A DNA stretch of 64,000 nucleotides from Hybos culiciformis. Its lineage: Eukaryota > Arthropoda > Insecta > Diptera > Hybotidae. The DNA lies in the NCBI GenBank assembly GCA_964007475.1, contig OZ023273.1:30739557-30803556 (forward strand), read 5' to 3'. Below, piece by piece: positions 48,728 through 60,380 of the stretch. A program made the position numbers and the translations under genes. The stretch's first letter is position 1; each line of letters starts with the position of its first letter. The notes beneath the pieces were generated by a model. The model saw only the letters and a list, made by a program, of their open reading frames with translations, ran no database searches and was not told the DNA's origin.

Positions 48728-49353
48728 ATAATAGTCCAAGAGCTCGCAACGTAAGAAATCACGTGATTTTAGCAAGGCTCATTTTTTAATATAATGTTCC
48801 ATACTACGGTGCAGGACGCATAAAGGTAGTCTGGCTGTCAGACGACGTTGCGTTTACCCGTGGGAGCAGAACCAAGTAGGTAAAAAAAATGCAAAATTAC
48901 ATGAAAAAAACAAATTACTTTTAAATGACATAGGTCTGGCATCCATTTAGCAACGGTATTTCCGTCTGGCAAATTGGATGTAGTATATATAAGATCCAAT
49001 CTATAACATATAAAAATTTCAGCCTTGCTAAAATGACGTGAAATTGAAGTTTTTTTTTGTTATAAATCAAGGTCTGGCACGGTCTTAACAACTCCGAAGC
49101 CGTCTGGCAATGATGCATTAACATTTCATATAATAAGCACAAACAAGTGACATAACTAGAAATCGTGCTATTATCACGTAATTTTGCATTTTTTCTTTGA
49201 CCTACCTGGATCTGCTCCCACGGGTAAACGCAACGTCATCTGACAGCCAGACTACCCTTATGGGTCCTGCACCGTAGCATTTAACAATATTTTAAAAAAT
49301 GAGCCTTGCTAAAATCACGTGCCAAAAACGTTGCGAGCTCTTAGACTATAATG
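48728..49353. mobile_element. MITE with about 170-bp terminal inverted repeats
   Basis: Left and right arms match over about 170 bp with few differences. They include AGAGCTCGCAACG, CACGTGATTTTAGCAAGGCT, TACGGTGCAGGAC and GTTGCGTTTACCCGTGGGAG. The centre has two GTCTGGCA-type short inverted copies (48937, 49080). It is non-coding. No reliable target duplication was found. Confidence 0.75.
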
Positions 49354-49586
49354 TATTAACATTTATATCTTTACGTCGTCATCTTAAGTGTTTTGTTTAT
49401 CGATGAATTTTATTCGCACGTACGTTATCTAATAAGAATATAAATCTCATTAGCAAATTAAAATTGCAATTCATTATAAAATGCATTTGTTTATGTTTTT
49501 ATTGTTCAGTATTTATATTGAAATTGATCGTAAACATCGTAATATATTTTCAGTTTCTAGAGATAAAAAATATTGTTCATACAATA

Positions 49587-52511
49587 ATGAAAATATGCAC
49601 CACGTGAGAAAAAATATATATTTATTATTACTTATCAAACTAATATAACTCTTATCAAACTAATATAGCACTCTATAATAGACTGACAAAAATTAATAAT
49701 TTTCGTGCCCAAAACATTACAACAAAAATGAAGAAAACTGGCTCCTTTTTCAAAGTATGTAAAAGAAAAAATAACAAATCTCACACGTAACAAAATTTTT
49801 ATGTATTTATTTGGAGCTGATTAAAATATACTATAATTTTGTTCGTAATTGAGACTCCTCTGTTATGTTTTGTTCAATGTGGTACCCACTATATTATATT
49901 GATAATTGATTCGTAGTAAAGCAGTTAAGAGAGAGAATTTGCGGAGTGATAAATGTGTTGAATACTTTTCTATACAACCTTTAAAATTAAATTATTTAAT
50001 TTGAAAATAATCCAATAATTTACAACACTAATTAAAAGTTTCTGGCCTCTTGCACAAAGTTAAGAATTATAAATTTTATTTAGATGTCATAACTTTTCAA
50101 TATACTTTATTTTTCAGAGTTCTATTTTTAAGTTTATTGAGCTACAATTCAATAAGAGCTCAAGTTCCTTTACCAGGAAATTGTTCTGAAGATATAAAAG
50201 TTGATGAAAATTTTGATGCTATTCAGGTTATTATTTTTTTAATTTTCGTCCCAAATTGATTACAGTATTTTTATTAATTTAATTTTTATTTGTAGTATTT
50301 AGGAAAATGGTATGAGTATTCAAAATATCCATTTATATTTGAGGCGGTAAGTTTTTTATATGCAAAATAATTAAATAATTTTAATACTTAATTAAATAAT
50401 TTTTTTTTGAAAATTGGATTGTTGCGAATTAATTTTTTTAGTTGAAACTTTCTGTTAATAATTACATTGCACCGAAAATCTAATTACAAAACCCAAACAC
50501 CTAGTTAAAAAATACGCAAAAAGAAAATATTTCATTATGTTTTAGGTATGTACCTACATAAAAATAATTCAAAATTATTTCATTATGTAACTTGTCGACT
50601 AATAAAACAACACAAAACTTAAGTCAAACGGACAAATTGAGAAATTTAACGCACATTCCAGTCCGAGGTGGGAATCGAACCCACGACCGAACATGTCATA
50701 GGATAATGACAATAACACTAACCATTAGGGTCGACTAAATACTCCTTGTATATAAAAAGTAATCAAATGTATACAAAATAGTATACAAATATTTTCTTTA
50801 GTTCAGTTAAGAAAAATAAAATTTTGATAACAGAGCGCTAAATAATAAGTTTATTATAAAAATTATAAATCGTTATCATTGTTATTATTTTATTATCTAT
50901 AAATAGTATAGTAGTGACACTTTACTATTAAATAAATATAAATAAAGATTAATAAACTTGAAAACAATCATTCGCAATACAATTTTAGGGAGGCAAATGT
51001 ATTTATGCAATTTATGGTGCAGGTGAAAATTCTACAACTGTTACTGTTATAAACTCGCAAATTAATTTGGTGTAAGTATAATTTTTTCAAAAAGTATTTA
51101 AATTTATTTAGGAGAATTAAATAAAAACTAACTGTAACTGGCTGCTCGTCTATCATCGCGCTTACAAAATAGAGAGCTTCTTAGCTTCCCCTAAAGGTTG
51201 GTATCGGATGCAGAGATACGTGCATACAGGGCTTATGTTATCCACTTGCATATGACAAATTCAGAACACAAAAGCAAATGTATTTAATAAAATAACAAAT
51301 TAAAAAAGGTTTTTCGAACCTTTGAAGTTACAAATGAACTTAACATATTAAGATGAAGTAGGCCATGTTTCTTGCAATGTACTAATTTTTTATGTGTTTG
51401 AGTACTCCTCCCTGCCTCAGCTACGCTAAATGGCAAAGGTAAAAATATTTTGAGCGCAATGGGTTTCTTGGAGCCTATAATATTGAATTTATACACTATT
51501 TTACGAAATTTAAATTCTTCTAAAATTTCTCCACTAATTTAATTTTTATATCTTTCCTGTAAAATACTTTCTGTTCAACAAGTTCTTTTCCTCCATCCCA
51601 TCAAAATTTCATAGAGGTTTGTATAGAGGACACAACTTTTAAATTAGTTCGGTATTACCAGAGAACAAACATTATCACTTTATTATTAATTATTATTTCT
51701 AAAATAGATAATAGATACATTCGATTTATTGTTTATTGGAAGTTTAGGTTTGTGGAATTTTAGGTATTAAAATTCAATATTCAAATTGGTAAAATTCATA
51801 ACGCCTCAAATAATTTAAAAAATAAATCATAATTCTTTATTACATTTTATTTTGCTTGAAAAGACAGTCATATTTAACATTTTTAGACATTTAATAAAAA
51901 AGAACAAAATAATATAGAAATTATGTTTAAAAATATTAAGGATCAGTTAATATGTTGAATTTTTTCATTAGTCAAACAGTATAGTAAATAGCAATCCATT
52001 TTAACAGTTTATGCCTTACAAATTACAATCATAGATTAAATCCATATCATGGTTTTTGAATACCTAATGTGAATGACAAAAAAATTACTCTCTATTTTAG
52101 GACTAACACTAGGTCAAATATAACTGGTAATGCAGTACTAACCGATGGAGTGAAAACTGGAAAATTATTAGTCACATTTAATGGAATACCTGCTTTAACA
52201 AAATCTTCTAACTATTGGGTACTCGGAACGGATTACAAAAATTTTTCAGTTGTGTATTCATGTAAGAATTTTTTGGGGTCTTTCCATACAAGTAAGTATC
52301 AATTATTGCATTCGCATTAATTAAATGTTTTTTTAATTATTTTGATTTTTATTCAAATTTTTAATTAGCTGTACTATGGATTTTGACACGTAACAGAGAA
52401 CCAACTGACGATATTCTTCAAAAAGCTTATGAAATTATAGATGCAAATAATCTTTCTAAATCATTTTTATTACAAACAAATCAGTTGAATTGTCCAGAAG
52501 ACGAGCACTAA
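49587..52511 (+). CDS. Secreted lipocalin, apolipoprotein D/Lazarillo type
   Basis: Small extracellular carrier of hydrophobic ligands. Exons 49587-49603, 50118-50226, 50296-50346, 50989-51071, 52101-52291 and 52369-52511 join in phase, giving 197 aa. The 17-nt first coding exon (MKICTT) was found because it supplies the two bases exon 2 needs, and it completes a signal peptide MKICTTVLFLSLLSYNSIRA with cleavage before QVPLPGNC. The GxW motif is in YLGKWYEYSKYPF and the second motif in YWVLGTDYKNFSVVYSC. Four cysteines (GNC, GKC, YSC, LNC) fit the two disulfides of ApoD. The C-terminal helix is REPTDDILQKAYEIIDANN. It resembles insect ApoD-like proteins; which paralogue is not decidable here. 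Introns 3 and 4 are long. Confidence 0.9.
50660..50736 (-). repeat. tRNA-like segment, SINE head or tRNA pseudogene
   Basis: On the minus strand GTCGTGGGTTCGATTCCCAC has a good T-arm/B box. Upstream a stem TGTCAT/ATGACA with a short loop stands where the anticodon arm should be. The acceptor stem pairs only partly (AGTC with GACT) and the anticodon loop is not 7 nt, so it is not a working tRNA. It lies in lipocalin intron 3. The motif GTCGACTAA occurs at about 50596 and 50730 on either side of the segment. Confidence 0.45.
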
Positions 52512-55500
52512 TGCAAGTTAAAAACAATTATTATAAGGTCACTTTTGAGTTGTTTATAAGTTTTTTCTAATTTAATTGAAATTTCTGATGTAAATTACTT
52601 ATGTATATTAAAAAAATAGTTCTGCAATTGGTAAATAGAAATTAAAATCTAATGCATAAATTTTCATTTTAATGTACTTTATCAAAATATGCATCCACTA
52701 GCTTGTAAATTCTTTGTTTCGTTTATTTTGTTCGCATGGTTTTGAAAAATTCTAAAAGCAAAATGAAAGATATTTAAATTTATTTTTAAGATAATATTCT
52801 TTTTTCATCAAATTGATACATTTTATGCGAACAATTGTTTTAAGTTTAAAAATACCACACTATATATTGACTTTCATTTCAACCATTACTAATTAAGACT
52901 TAACATAATAAGTTTTATTTAATAATTTTTAAAGTCTCTTTTTACTATTCACATTTTTATAAATAATTGTTATATTTAAACACTTTTTAAGGTAAAAGCT
53001 ACTTTGAAATCCAATATTGCTAGTGATATAAGCTTAATTATTAGGCCGCTAAAATAAAAATTTGAAACTTATTTATTTTTGATGTATTTTTATATCTCAA
53101 CGATTTAAAATTTTCAAAAAATGAAATGATACCCATTTCTAATTTTCAGTCAATAGATCATTAAGGATTTAGTCGTTAAAAAAAATTATCCTGTAATATG
53201 TAATATTCTGACAAATTGAAACAAAACTTAAATAATTTATTTAAAATACTTTTATTTTTATTGCAATAGTGCGGTGATCACTATGAATAGACAAGTACAA
53301 TAATTAATTTAATTTGTATTAAATTAATTGCTTCACTAATGAAATTAGGTCCAATCCAAACTAGTTACACACAAAAAAAAAACTGGTTTACAAATAAATA
53401 ATGTGAAAATATGAAAATAGAGCTTCGTTTGTACACATCTATTGATATATTGAATATTATTTTTCTAATTACATAAATATATCTAATCATGAATTCCCAA
53501 ATTTTGTGGGTTCGATATTCAAGGCTTAGCAGATTTTGAACTTCAATTTCATATTATTTGTGAACCACTCTTGAATTAATTGAGAAACAATATTTAAAAA
53601 AAAATTATTTGTAAATTTTTGGACAATATAACTTAAAAAACTAATCATTTATTCTTTTACAATGAAAAATCATAAAAAGTTTCATAAAAAGTTATTATAA
53701 ATTAATTGTCAAAGAGCTGTAGGTACAAGAAAAAAAAACAATTTTTCATTAAAAAAAAAAAAAAAATTTAAATGATGATTTAATTTTCATCAATGCACAC
53801 ACACACACACAGATTTTAACTAAATTATTATTATTTTTTATTTACATTAATTTTTTTTTATTTTGATAAAATCTGGCCTGCCAGATTTTGGGTTTTTAAC
53901 TATAGAAGTAGTAGAATCTATAATGCAGTATAATTTGATTTTTTACTTTTTTGTAAAATATTTGATTTGACGCCAAATTATTATCTAAGTTACATACATT
54001 TTTTAAGTTAAATGATTATTATTTAGTTATTATTCAACTTTGTTTTTAACTACTTATTTTATTATTTTAGTAAAGAACAAAAATTTAAAGTTTTTTTCAT
54101 TATTATTTCCTACAAATTTCCTAGCTTTTATAGTGTTAAAAGAATTTGGTTTTTTTTTTTTCGTTTTTTTTAGATTATAAGGCATATTACAATAAAAAAT
54201 TACCAGCAGACGCAATATTCTTATAATACCATTCATCGATAGTTTTGGTATTTTACACTTTTATGCTACACTTTTATTTAATTAGTTTCAAATCAACTCA
54301 TAAAATCTAAGTTTTGTTTTTTTTAAACCACAGTAATGTGACAATTAAATTTCGTTTTTATTGTATAAAAATTCGTATAAATACTTTTACATTATTTAGG
54401 TATAACCATTGATTATGAAAACTAAAAAGATTATCAGTTTCATACAACTTTTTTTTTGTATTTTCATTTGAAGGTGTTAGTAAAATAAAATAAAATACAT
54501 ACATGATAATTATGAATATATAATATGGAAATTATTTTATTTCGTTATTAACACTTTCAAATAAAAATACAAAAAAGTGCAAAAGAATATATTGTATGAA
54601 ATTGACTACAATATGTATATGTGTATTCTTAATCAATGGTATAACAAATTGATAAACAGCAATTTTTCTATTTAGATTTAATATAACATTTAAGCTTAAC
54701 TTGAAAATATGCTTGAAATGTTTTCCGATACCTTAACTTTTATTGTACATATTATATACATTTTTCGTTTAAATATTATTACACAAAAACTTATGTAATT
54801 TACAATTTAAGTATGTAATAATTTTTTTGGTTTTCTTTTATTTACCACAAGTAACGACCATATTATAAAAATGTACCTTTGTAAAAAAATAAGCGGTGGT
54901 GTTTTTGTCTTTACTAAAAAAAATTTAAATATTATTTAATGGTTCTAATGAATATTTGGCTTCATTTACTTCTAAATATTTCCATTTATATATAATCAAT
55001 TTTTTTTTTTTTAATTTATATTGTTTTATTTCTGAACGAAGAAATTATGTTTATTCAACTTGTTTATAAAAGAGGATCATTTCTAGTTAAGAAATGGTTT
55101 CTTCGGATATTCAAATCATTACAGTTCTTTCAATAGTTTGGCTTATCTGGTATCTGAATTTTATTAGAAATTTTTGAGAAAAAAAATTTAATTCGAAAAT
55201 TAACTACCAAAGCTTACGTTTTATATGAATCTACGATTTAGCTGCAGGTTGGTTTTAAACACATTGTAATTGCAAATGCCCTGCAAAAGCTTATTTTAAT
55301 ATTTCTAATTTGAAAAAAAAAAAAAAAAATAAACAAAAATAATTAATATCTATTATGTATTGAAATTAATTTAAAAGTAATATGCTGTTTTCAAAATTAT
55401 TGTATTTCCGAATTTCTTCATTCAGTTTCGAAAATTATTTTTTTTTTATCTATTGATTATAATTGCAACACGTTGAAAATAAAAGTTTAATTTCGATTTA

Positions 55501-55874
55501 ATTGTGTTCATGTATGTTTTCATGACTTAATGTTAACTTAAAACAAATTTTAAAAACTCAAACGTTTATTTTGTAATCTTTCCCTAGGACCACCTTTTAT
55601 ATTTACACTTCAAATGAAATTCTTCTACATCAACTTCTTAATTTTTCAGACTACAAGACATTTTAGAAATTTATTTTATTTTTACCAAAAACAACCAAAT
55701 AATTAAATTTTATAAATGTTTTGTTGTTGTGCATCTTTTTTAATAAAAAAAAAGTCAATTTGAAAGTCATATTTAAAAAAAAAAAACAACATTAAAATTA
55801 AATATTAAAAAAAAATTGTATTCCAACGAAAGCTAAATATGAGCACTTTATGAAATACAACAACAAACCCTTTC
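52512..55874. other. Convergent gap between lipocalin and LKB1
   Basis: AT-rich sequence with A/T homopolymers and a short (CA)n run at 53795. It must contain both 3' UTRs. No exon, RNA gene or mobile element is supported. Confidence 0.5.
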
Positions 55875-58358
55875 TCACGAAGTTCTGCAAGTTTTCCGAA
55901 CCGATATGCAAGAGACAGACTTTTTCGATTTCCTCTTTTTTTCGCTACTTGTATTTGTAATGTTATTACTATTAGATTGACTTTTTGACTGATCTGTGGA
56001 TATAGTATTGTAAGTTGAAGAGCATGTCGCTATAGCTGATTCTTCATTGAAACTAGATGCTTTGTTAGTAGCACTCTTCTGTTGCTTTTTTGATTTAATT
56101 TCAGCAGCAGCTGCAGCAGCTTGACGAGCAAGCTCCTCTGAAAAAAAACAAATTTTAAATAACAAATAATAATTAACTGCTAATAAATATTTCTATTAAA
56201 TAAATATTTTTTAAAGGACAGAATTTAAATTATATAATTGTAGTTGTAAAATTTAGTTTCAGTTTTGTTTTTTTTTCGAAATATTGTATGAAAGACGAGC
56301 TGAACTTTATGGAAAATTTATTATGTTCGTACTCTTGTTCTCTGGGAAAAATATCAGTCTTTTATGGAAATATGTAATAATTATTTTTTATGCTTGTTAA
56401 TGTGAATGCTAATTTAATTTCCGTTTGCTGTTTTAAATTAATTGTTTTATTAAGCTTAACATGTAAAGAAATCTTACGATTTAAATCATGTTCAGTAAAA
56501 TAAACATCTTCATCGTCCTGTTCTGTTTCATAGTGATAAGCTTCTAAATAAGGCAGTACAGTAGAGCAACGATAATGATCCTGTTTTAACGGTGGGATTA
56601 GAACTTCAGGTTCCTTTTCTTCAGGTGCAGTTAGGAACCAACTGTAAAAAATTAACAAATGTGAATAAATAAGAATAAATCGATAATTTAAACTTTTTTT
56701 TTTTCATAACTATTGAAATTTATAAGAATTAAAACGAAAAAAAATTAAAATATTCAAACAACTTACCAATGGTGTCTTATTTTTTCGATACTAAATCTTT
56801 TTTCTGGATCTGATTGTAACATGCCCAATACCAAATCAGCTAAATTGAAACAAAGAGTATAATACCAATCTGGTACTTCCCATTGACTTTTTCCAATATT
56901 TTCTAGTAATCTATATATATTGTCTCCTTCGAATGGATATAATCCAGTTGTTATATTATACCTTGTGTACAAAGATTATTTCCGCTTTATTTTGTTTTAA
57001 AAAAGTTATACATTTTTAATACTTACAATGTCACACCACTACTCCATATATCTCCCTTAAAACCAGAAAATGATTCTAAACCATTAGCAATTTCAGGTGG
57101 TTGAAAAGCAGGTGAGCCTTGGCCTGTTGTGCATGTATCATCTAAGGCAAATGTATCCAATTGTTCAGCTACTCCAAAATCACTAATTTTTAATGTATGA
57201 TCTAGAGTTAATAATAAATTTCCAGGCTTAATGTCCTTGTGTACTACACCACATCCGTGCAAATATTCTAATCCATCGATTAATTGTAAAAAATAACGGT
57301 GTGCCTGATGTAATGGCAATTTTTTTTGAGGTGCTGAGTCTAACATTTCTTGTAGTCCACCAACACAATATTCCATAACTAAATACATTTTTTGTTTCTC
57401 TTCGTTATATAAAACATCTAACAGTTCAATAACATTTTTGTGTTTTAAAATTCTCAACAATTGGATTTCACGCCTAACATTTTGCTCTCCATTTGGAATT
57501 CGTCTAAGTTTTCGTTTTGTCAGAATTTTGACAGCACGACGATTTAATGTTTCAGAATCTAATACCTCTTTTACTTTGCCATAAGAACCTTCACCGAGCA
57601 CATCACCCATAACATATTTACCAACCATTTTACAAATTTTTTTTTTCTTTTGATAAATTATTTCCGCACTGTCAACTCTATTGAAAAACATATTTTCGAC
57701 ATCAGCTGTTAATGAAAAATCTAATCGATCAATTTCCTCGTCATCCATCCAAATAACTGAACTTTGTTGTGCAGGCTGACTTAAATCAATGTAATTGTGA
57801 TTTAAACCAAACTCCCCTGTTGATTGATCTAAATATGGAAAAAAAATATGCCTTTTAATTATTGAAATTGTGAGAAAGTGCGACATGAAAATGCTGATTT
57901 AAATAATATCGAAAACTCTAATACACATAATAGAAAAAAAGAATTGGAAAAAAAAAAAGAAAACTTTTTCTTTTCTAGGTTTGAAAATAATTTTATGTGG
58001 AATAGTTTTTCCTGTTAAAAAATTAAAATTTAATTGAGATTTAGCATTTCTTCAACGTTTAAATTATAAATTTATTATCGAATTTCAATAAATTTGCTTC
58101 ACCTGAAATTATATCATCTTGACTACTGAGCAATAAATGATCATTTATAGCATTAAAATTTGGATTAATTAGTAAAGTTTGAACTGGTGATGATGAGATC
58201 GGTGATATTTCTGAATTAAATGAATTTGAATGATGATTGTTATGAATTTGCTCATTAATGCTATTTGACGATAACTCACTTATGAATTTATCTTGACAAT
58301 TCATTGCTTGAATTTGTTGTTGTGTTGGTTGTAGGCACATTTCGGAAGAATTTTCCAT
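55875..58358 (-). CDS. Lkb1: Serine/threonine kinase LKB1 (STK11)
   Basis: Master kinase that phosphorylates the activation loop of AMPK-family kinases; it acts with STRAD and MO25 and controls polarity and energy balance. Exons 58103-58358, 57027-57828, 56767-56961, 56478-56641 and 55875-56137 join in phase, giving 559 aa. A Ser/Asn-rich N-terminus precedes the kinase domain (about 155-410): [23 protein letters not shown] with the catalytic Lys, the LKB1-specific [37 protein letters not shown] and [20 protein letters not shown]. The tail [16 protein letters not shown]...[11 protein letters not shown] ends in CRTS, a Cys four residues from the end, as in prenylated LKB1. The acceptor TTTTTTAG stands directly before this ATG, so a further 5' exon exists (see 59050-59070). 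Confidence 0.95.
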
Positions 58359-59049
58359 CTAAAAAATTATTAGACAATATTAAAAAAAATAATAACTTTA
58401 AACTTTGTTTTTTTTTGCCAGCAATATACCTATGTGTAAATATGTAGATAGATGTTTGTAGATAGGTACCAACGTTATGTAGGTTATGAGTTTAGGTAGG
58501 TAAGGTAGGTATACCTGGGTACATGATTATTCGGTAAGCAATATCTTTTTTTTTCTAACTAGACTAGACATTATTCAGTTCTAACAAAAAGATGAGTATA
58601 GATACCTACCTACCTACAGTAGGTAGGTATAGGTAGGTACATATATATTTTGTGCACAAAATTTAAAATTCTCAATTATCTACTTAGATATTTGTAGAAG
58701 GTTAGGTAGGTGCCTACCTACATTTAATATTTTTAATTAATGAAAAAGTTATTAACGAAGCTTTTATAAGTAGATACAAACCTACCTACTTACCTAAAAA
58801 AAAATAAAGAGGACGTGGGTTTCGGTTTCAAAATAAAAAAAAATAAAATAAATGATAATGTATGTATGTATACGTATGTACCTGCATATGGGTAGCCTGC
58901 GATAAGTCATATCATAATTGAACAATGAGTTCGAATTCGAAACGGTGTTTATGGAGGGAAATAGAATCAAAATTTTTTTTTTATTTAAAAAGTCGAATCC
59001 ATTTATTTTTTATTAATTTGTGAATTGAAAATTTGATGACAGAACTTAC

Positions 59050-59070
59050 AACTGCTGAATCGACTGTCAT
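59050..59070 (-). CDS. Lkb1: Possible upstream coding exon of LKB1
   Basis: On the minus strand ATG at 59068-59070 opens MTVDSAV, followed by a consensus donor GTAAGT. The exon ends in phase 0 and would join in frame to the ATG at 58358, whose acceptor is directly adjacent, extending LKB1 to 566 aa. It may instead be 5' UTR with translation starting at 58358. Confidence 0.45.
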
Positions 59071-59638
59071 TTGAATAACTTTTGTAATTTTTTATCCCTT
59101 TTTTTTTTTTTATTAAAAATTGATCAATTGATGAAAAAAAAATTAAACTTTAATTTTATTATCATCAGATTTAAAAATTTAATTATCTTTTTCAATTTTT
59201 CATTATATTTTTTAAGATTCTTTCAGCATTTAACACTTTCAGCCAGCAAGCAAAATAAATAATTTTTTTTTTTTAATAACTTTATTTATTTGGAAGAAAA
59301 TAAATTAAAATTTTGTATTTTTTCGTAATTTATATTTTTTTTTTCTTGACTTGACGTCTTGACGATAAAAAAGAAAAGAGCACGACGAAGTAGATATGTC
59401 AGCCTCAGCCGCTTATTTTAGTTAGGAACTTGGCGAAAAAAAAACTGACAATCAATGGGCATATTTACATTGCGTTGCATGCATCTAATTCAGTATAATA
59501 ATGCCTTTGACAAATTACACCGATAAACATGTTCAAGAGTAGAAAAAAATGTTTTGAAAATCGGCTGGACAGTCTACGTTTTAATAATGTTAAATAATAA
59601 AACAGCTAAAGAATTTTAAATAATATCGAAACTCATCA

Positions 59639-60019
59639 GAGCCCGTTCCAAACTGAGACTATTTTAAATCGTAAAATATACCTTTTCTGCTAAAGAAAAT
59701 TCCTTTTTTTCAGAAATTGAAATAGGCTTGACATTTAATCTGTATCATCTGCAACGTCTGCTTAAATTTTCAATTTTTTGTTTTTTTTTTGAAAATGAGG
59801 TGCACTAAAAAGTACACCTATAAACTGAGTTTGTTATGGGAAATTTAAAATTTCCCTTTGCAGATTTTTAAAATATAAAATATCATTTCGGAACGATTTT
59901 TACGTCAAAAAATCTTGATTTGTAAAATAATTGTAAAATAACAGCTGTAAAATCGTGTCGTTCCAAAACTAGAAATTCTAGAAATTAAAAAACTTTTTAA
60001 GTTTCTAAAATAGTCTCAG
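59639..60019. mobile_element. MITE with GAGCCCGTTCC end, right end truncated
   Basis: It begins GAGCCCGTTCCAAACTGAG and follows the copy at 24682 closely, including GTGCACTAAAAAGTACACC and GGGAAATTTAAAATTTCCC. It stops after AATAGTCTCAGT, so the last about 16 bp of the right end are missing. Confidence 0.8.
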
Positions 60020-60198
60020 TAAAAAGATAAAATATTTATGAAAATGTTGGAAGTTGAAAAACGCAATGCGACTACGCGCGTTAGTAACGTTAATGTATCT
60101 CAAGCTTTATTTAAAAATTAAAATGGTCAAAGTCAAAAATTACATACTCCCGGTGCACATTAACGCCTACTTATTATTGGCCTGACAAAAAATTCAAT

Positions 60199-60380
60199 CG
60201 CGGACAAATGTCATTTTGCAAAATGTCATTTGTCCGCTAATTTTGAGACATTTGTCCTCGGCGGACAAATGTCATTTTACAATCGCGGACAAATGACATT
60301 TTGCAAAATGACATTTGCCCGCGAAGTTTTCCATACAAATTTCATCGTGGACAAATCTACCGCGGACAAATGTCACGGCG
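60199..60380. repeat. Cluster of CGCGGACAAATGTCATTTTG repeats in both orientations
   Basis: GCGGACAAATGTCATTTT or a shortened form occurs about five times, and its complement AAATGACATTTGTCCG in between, giving stacked small hairpins such as CATTTTGCAAAATG. No coding frame. Flanking ends were not resolved. Confidence 0.65.

Noticed and set aside
50660..50736. Functional tRNA gene
   Set aside because: Acceptor stem mispaired and anticodon loop of the wrong size; only the T arm is intact.
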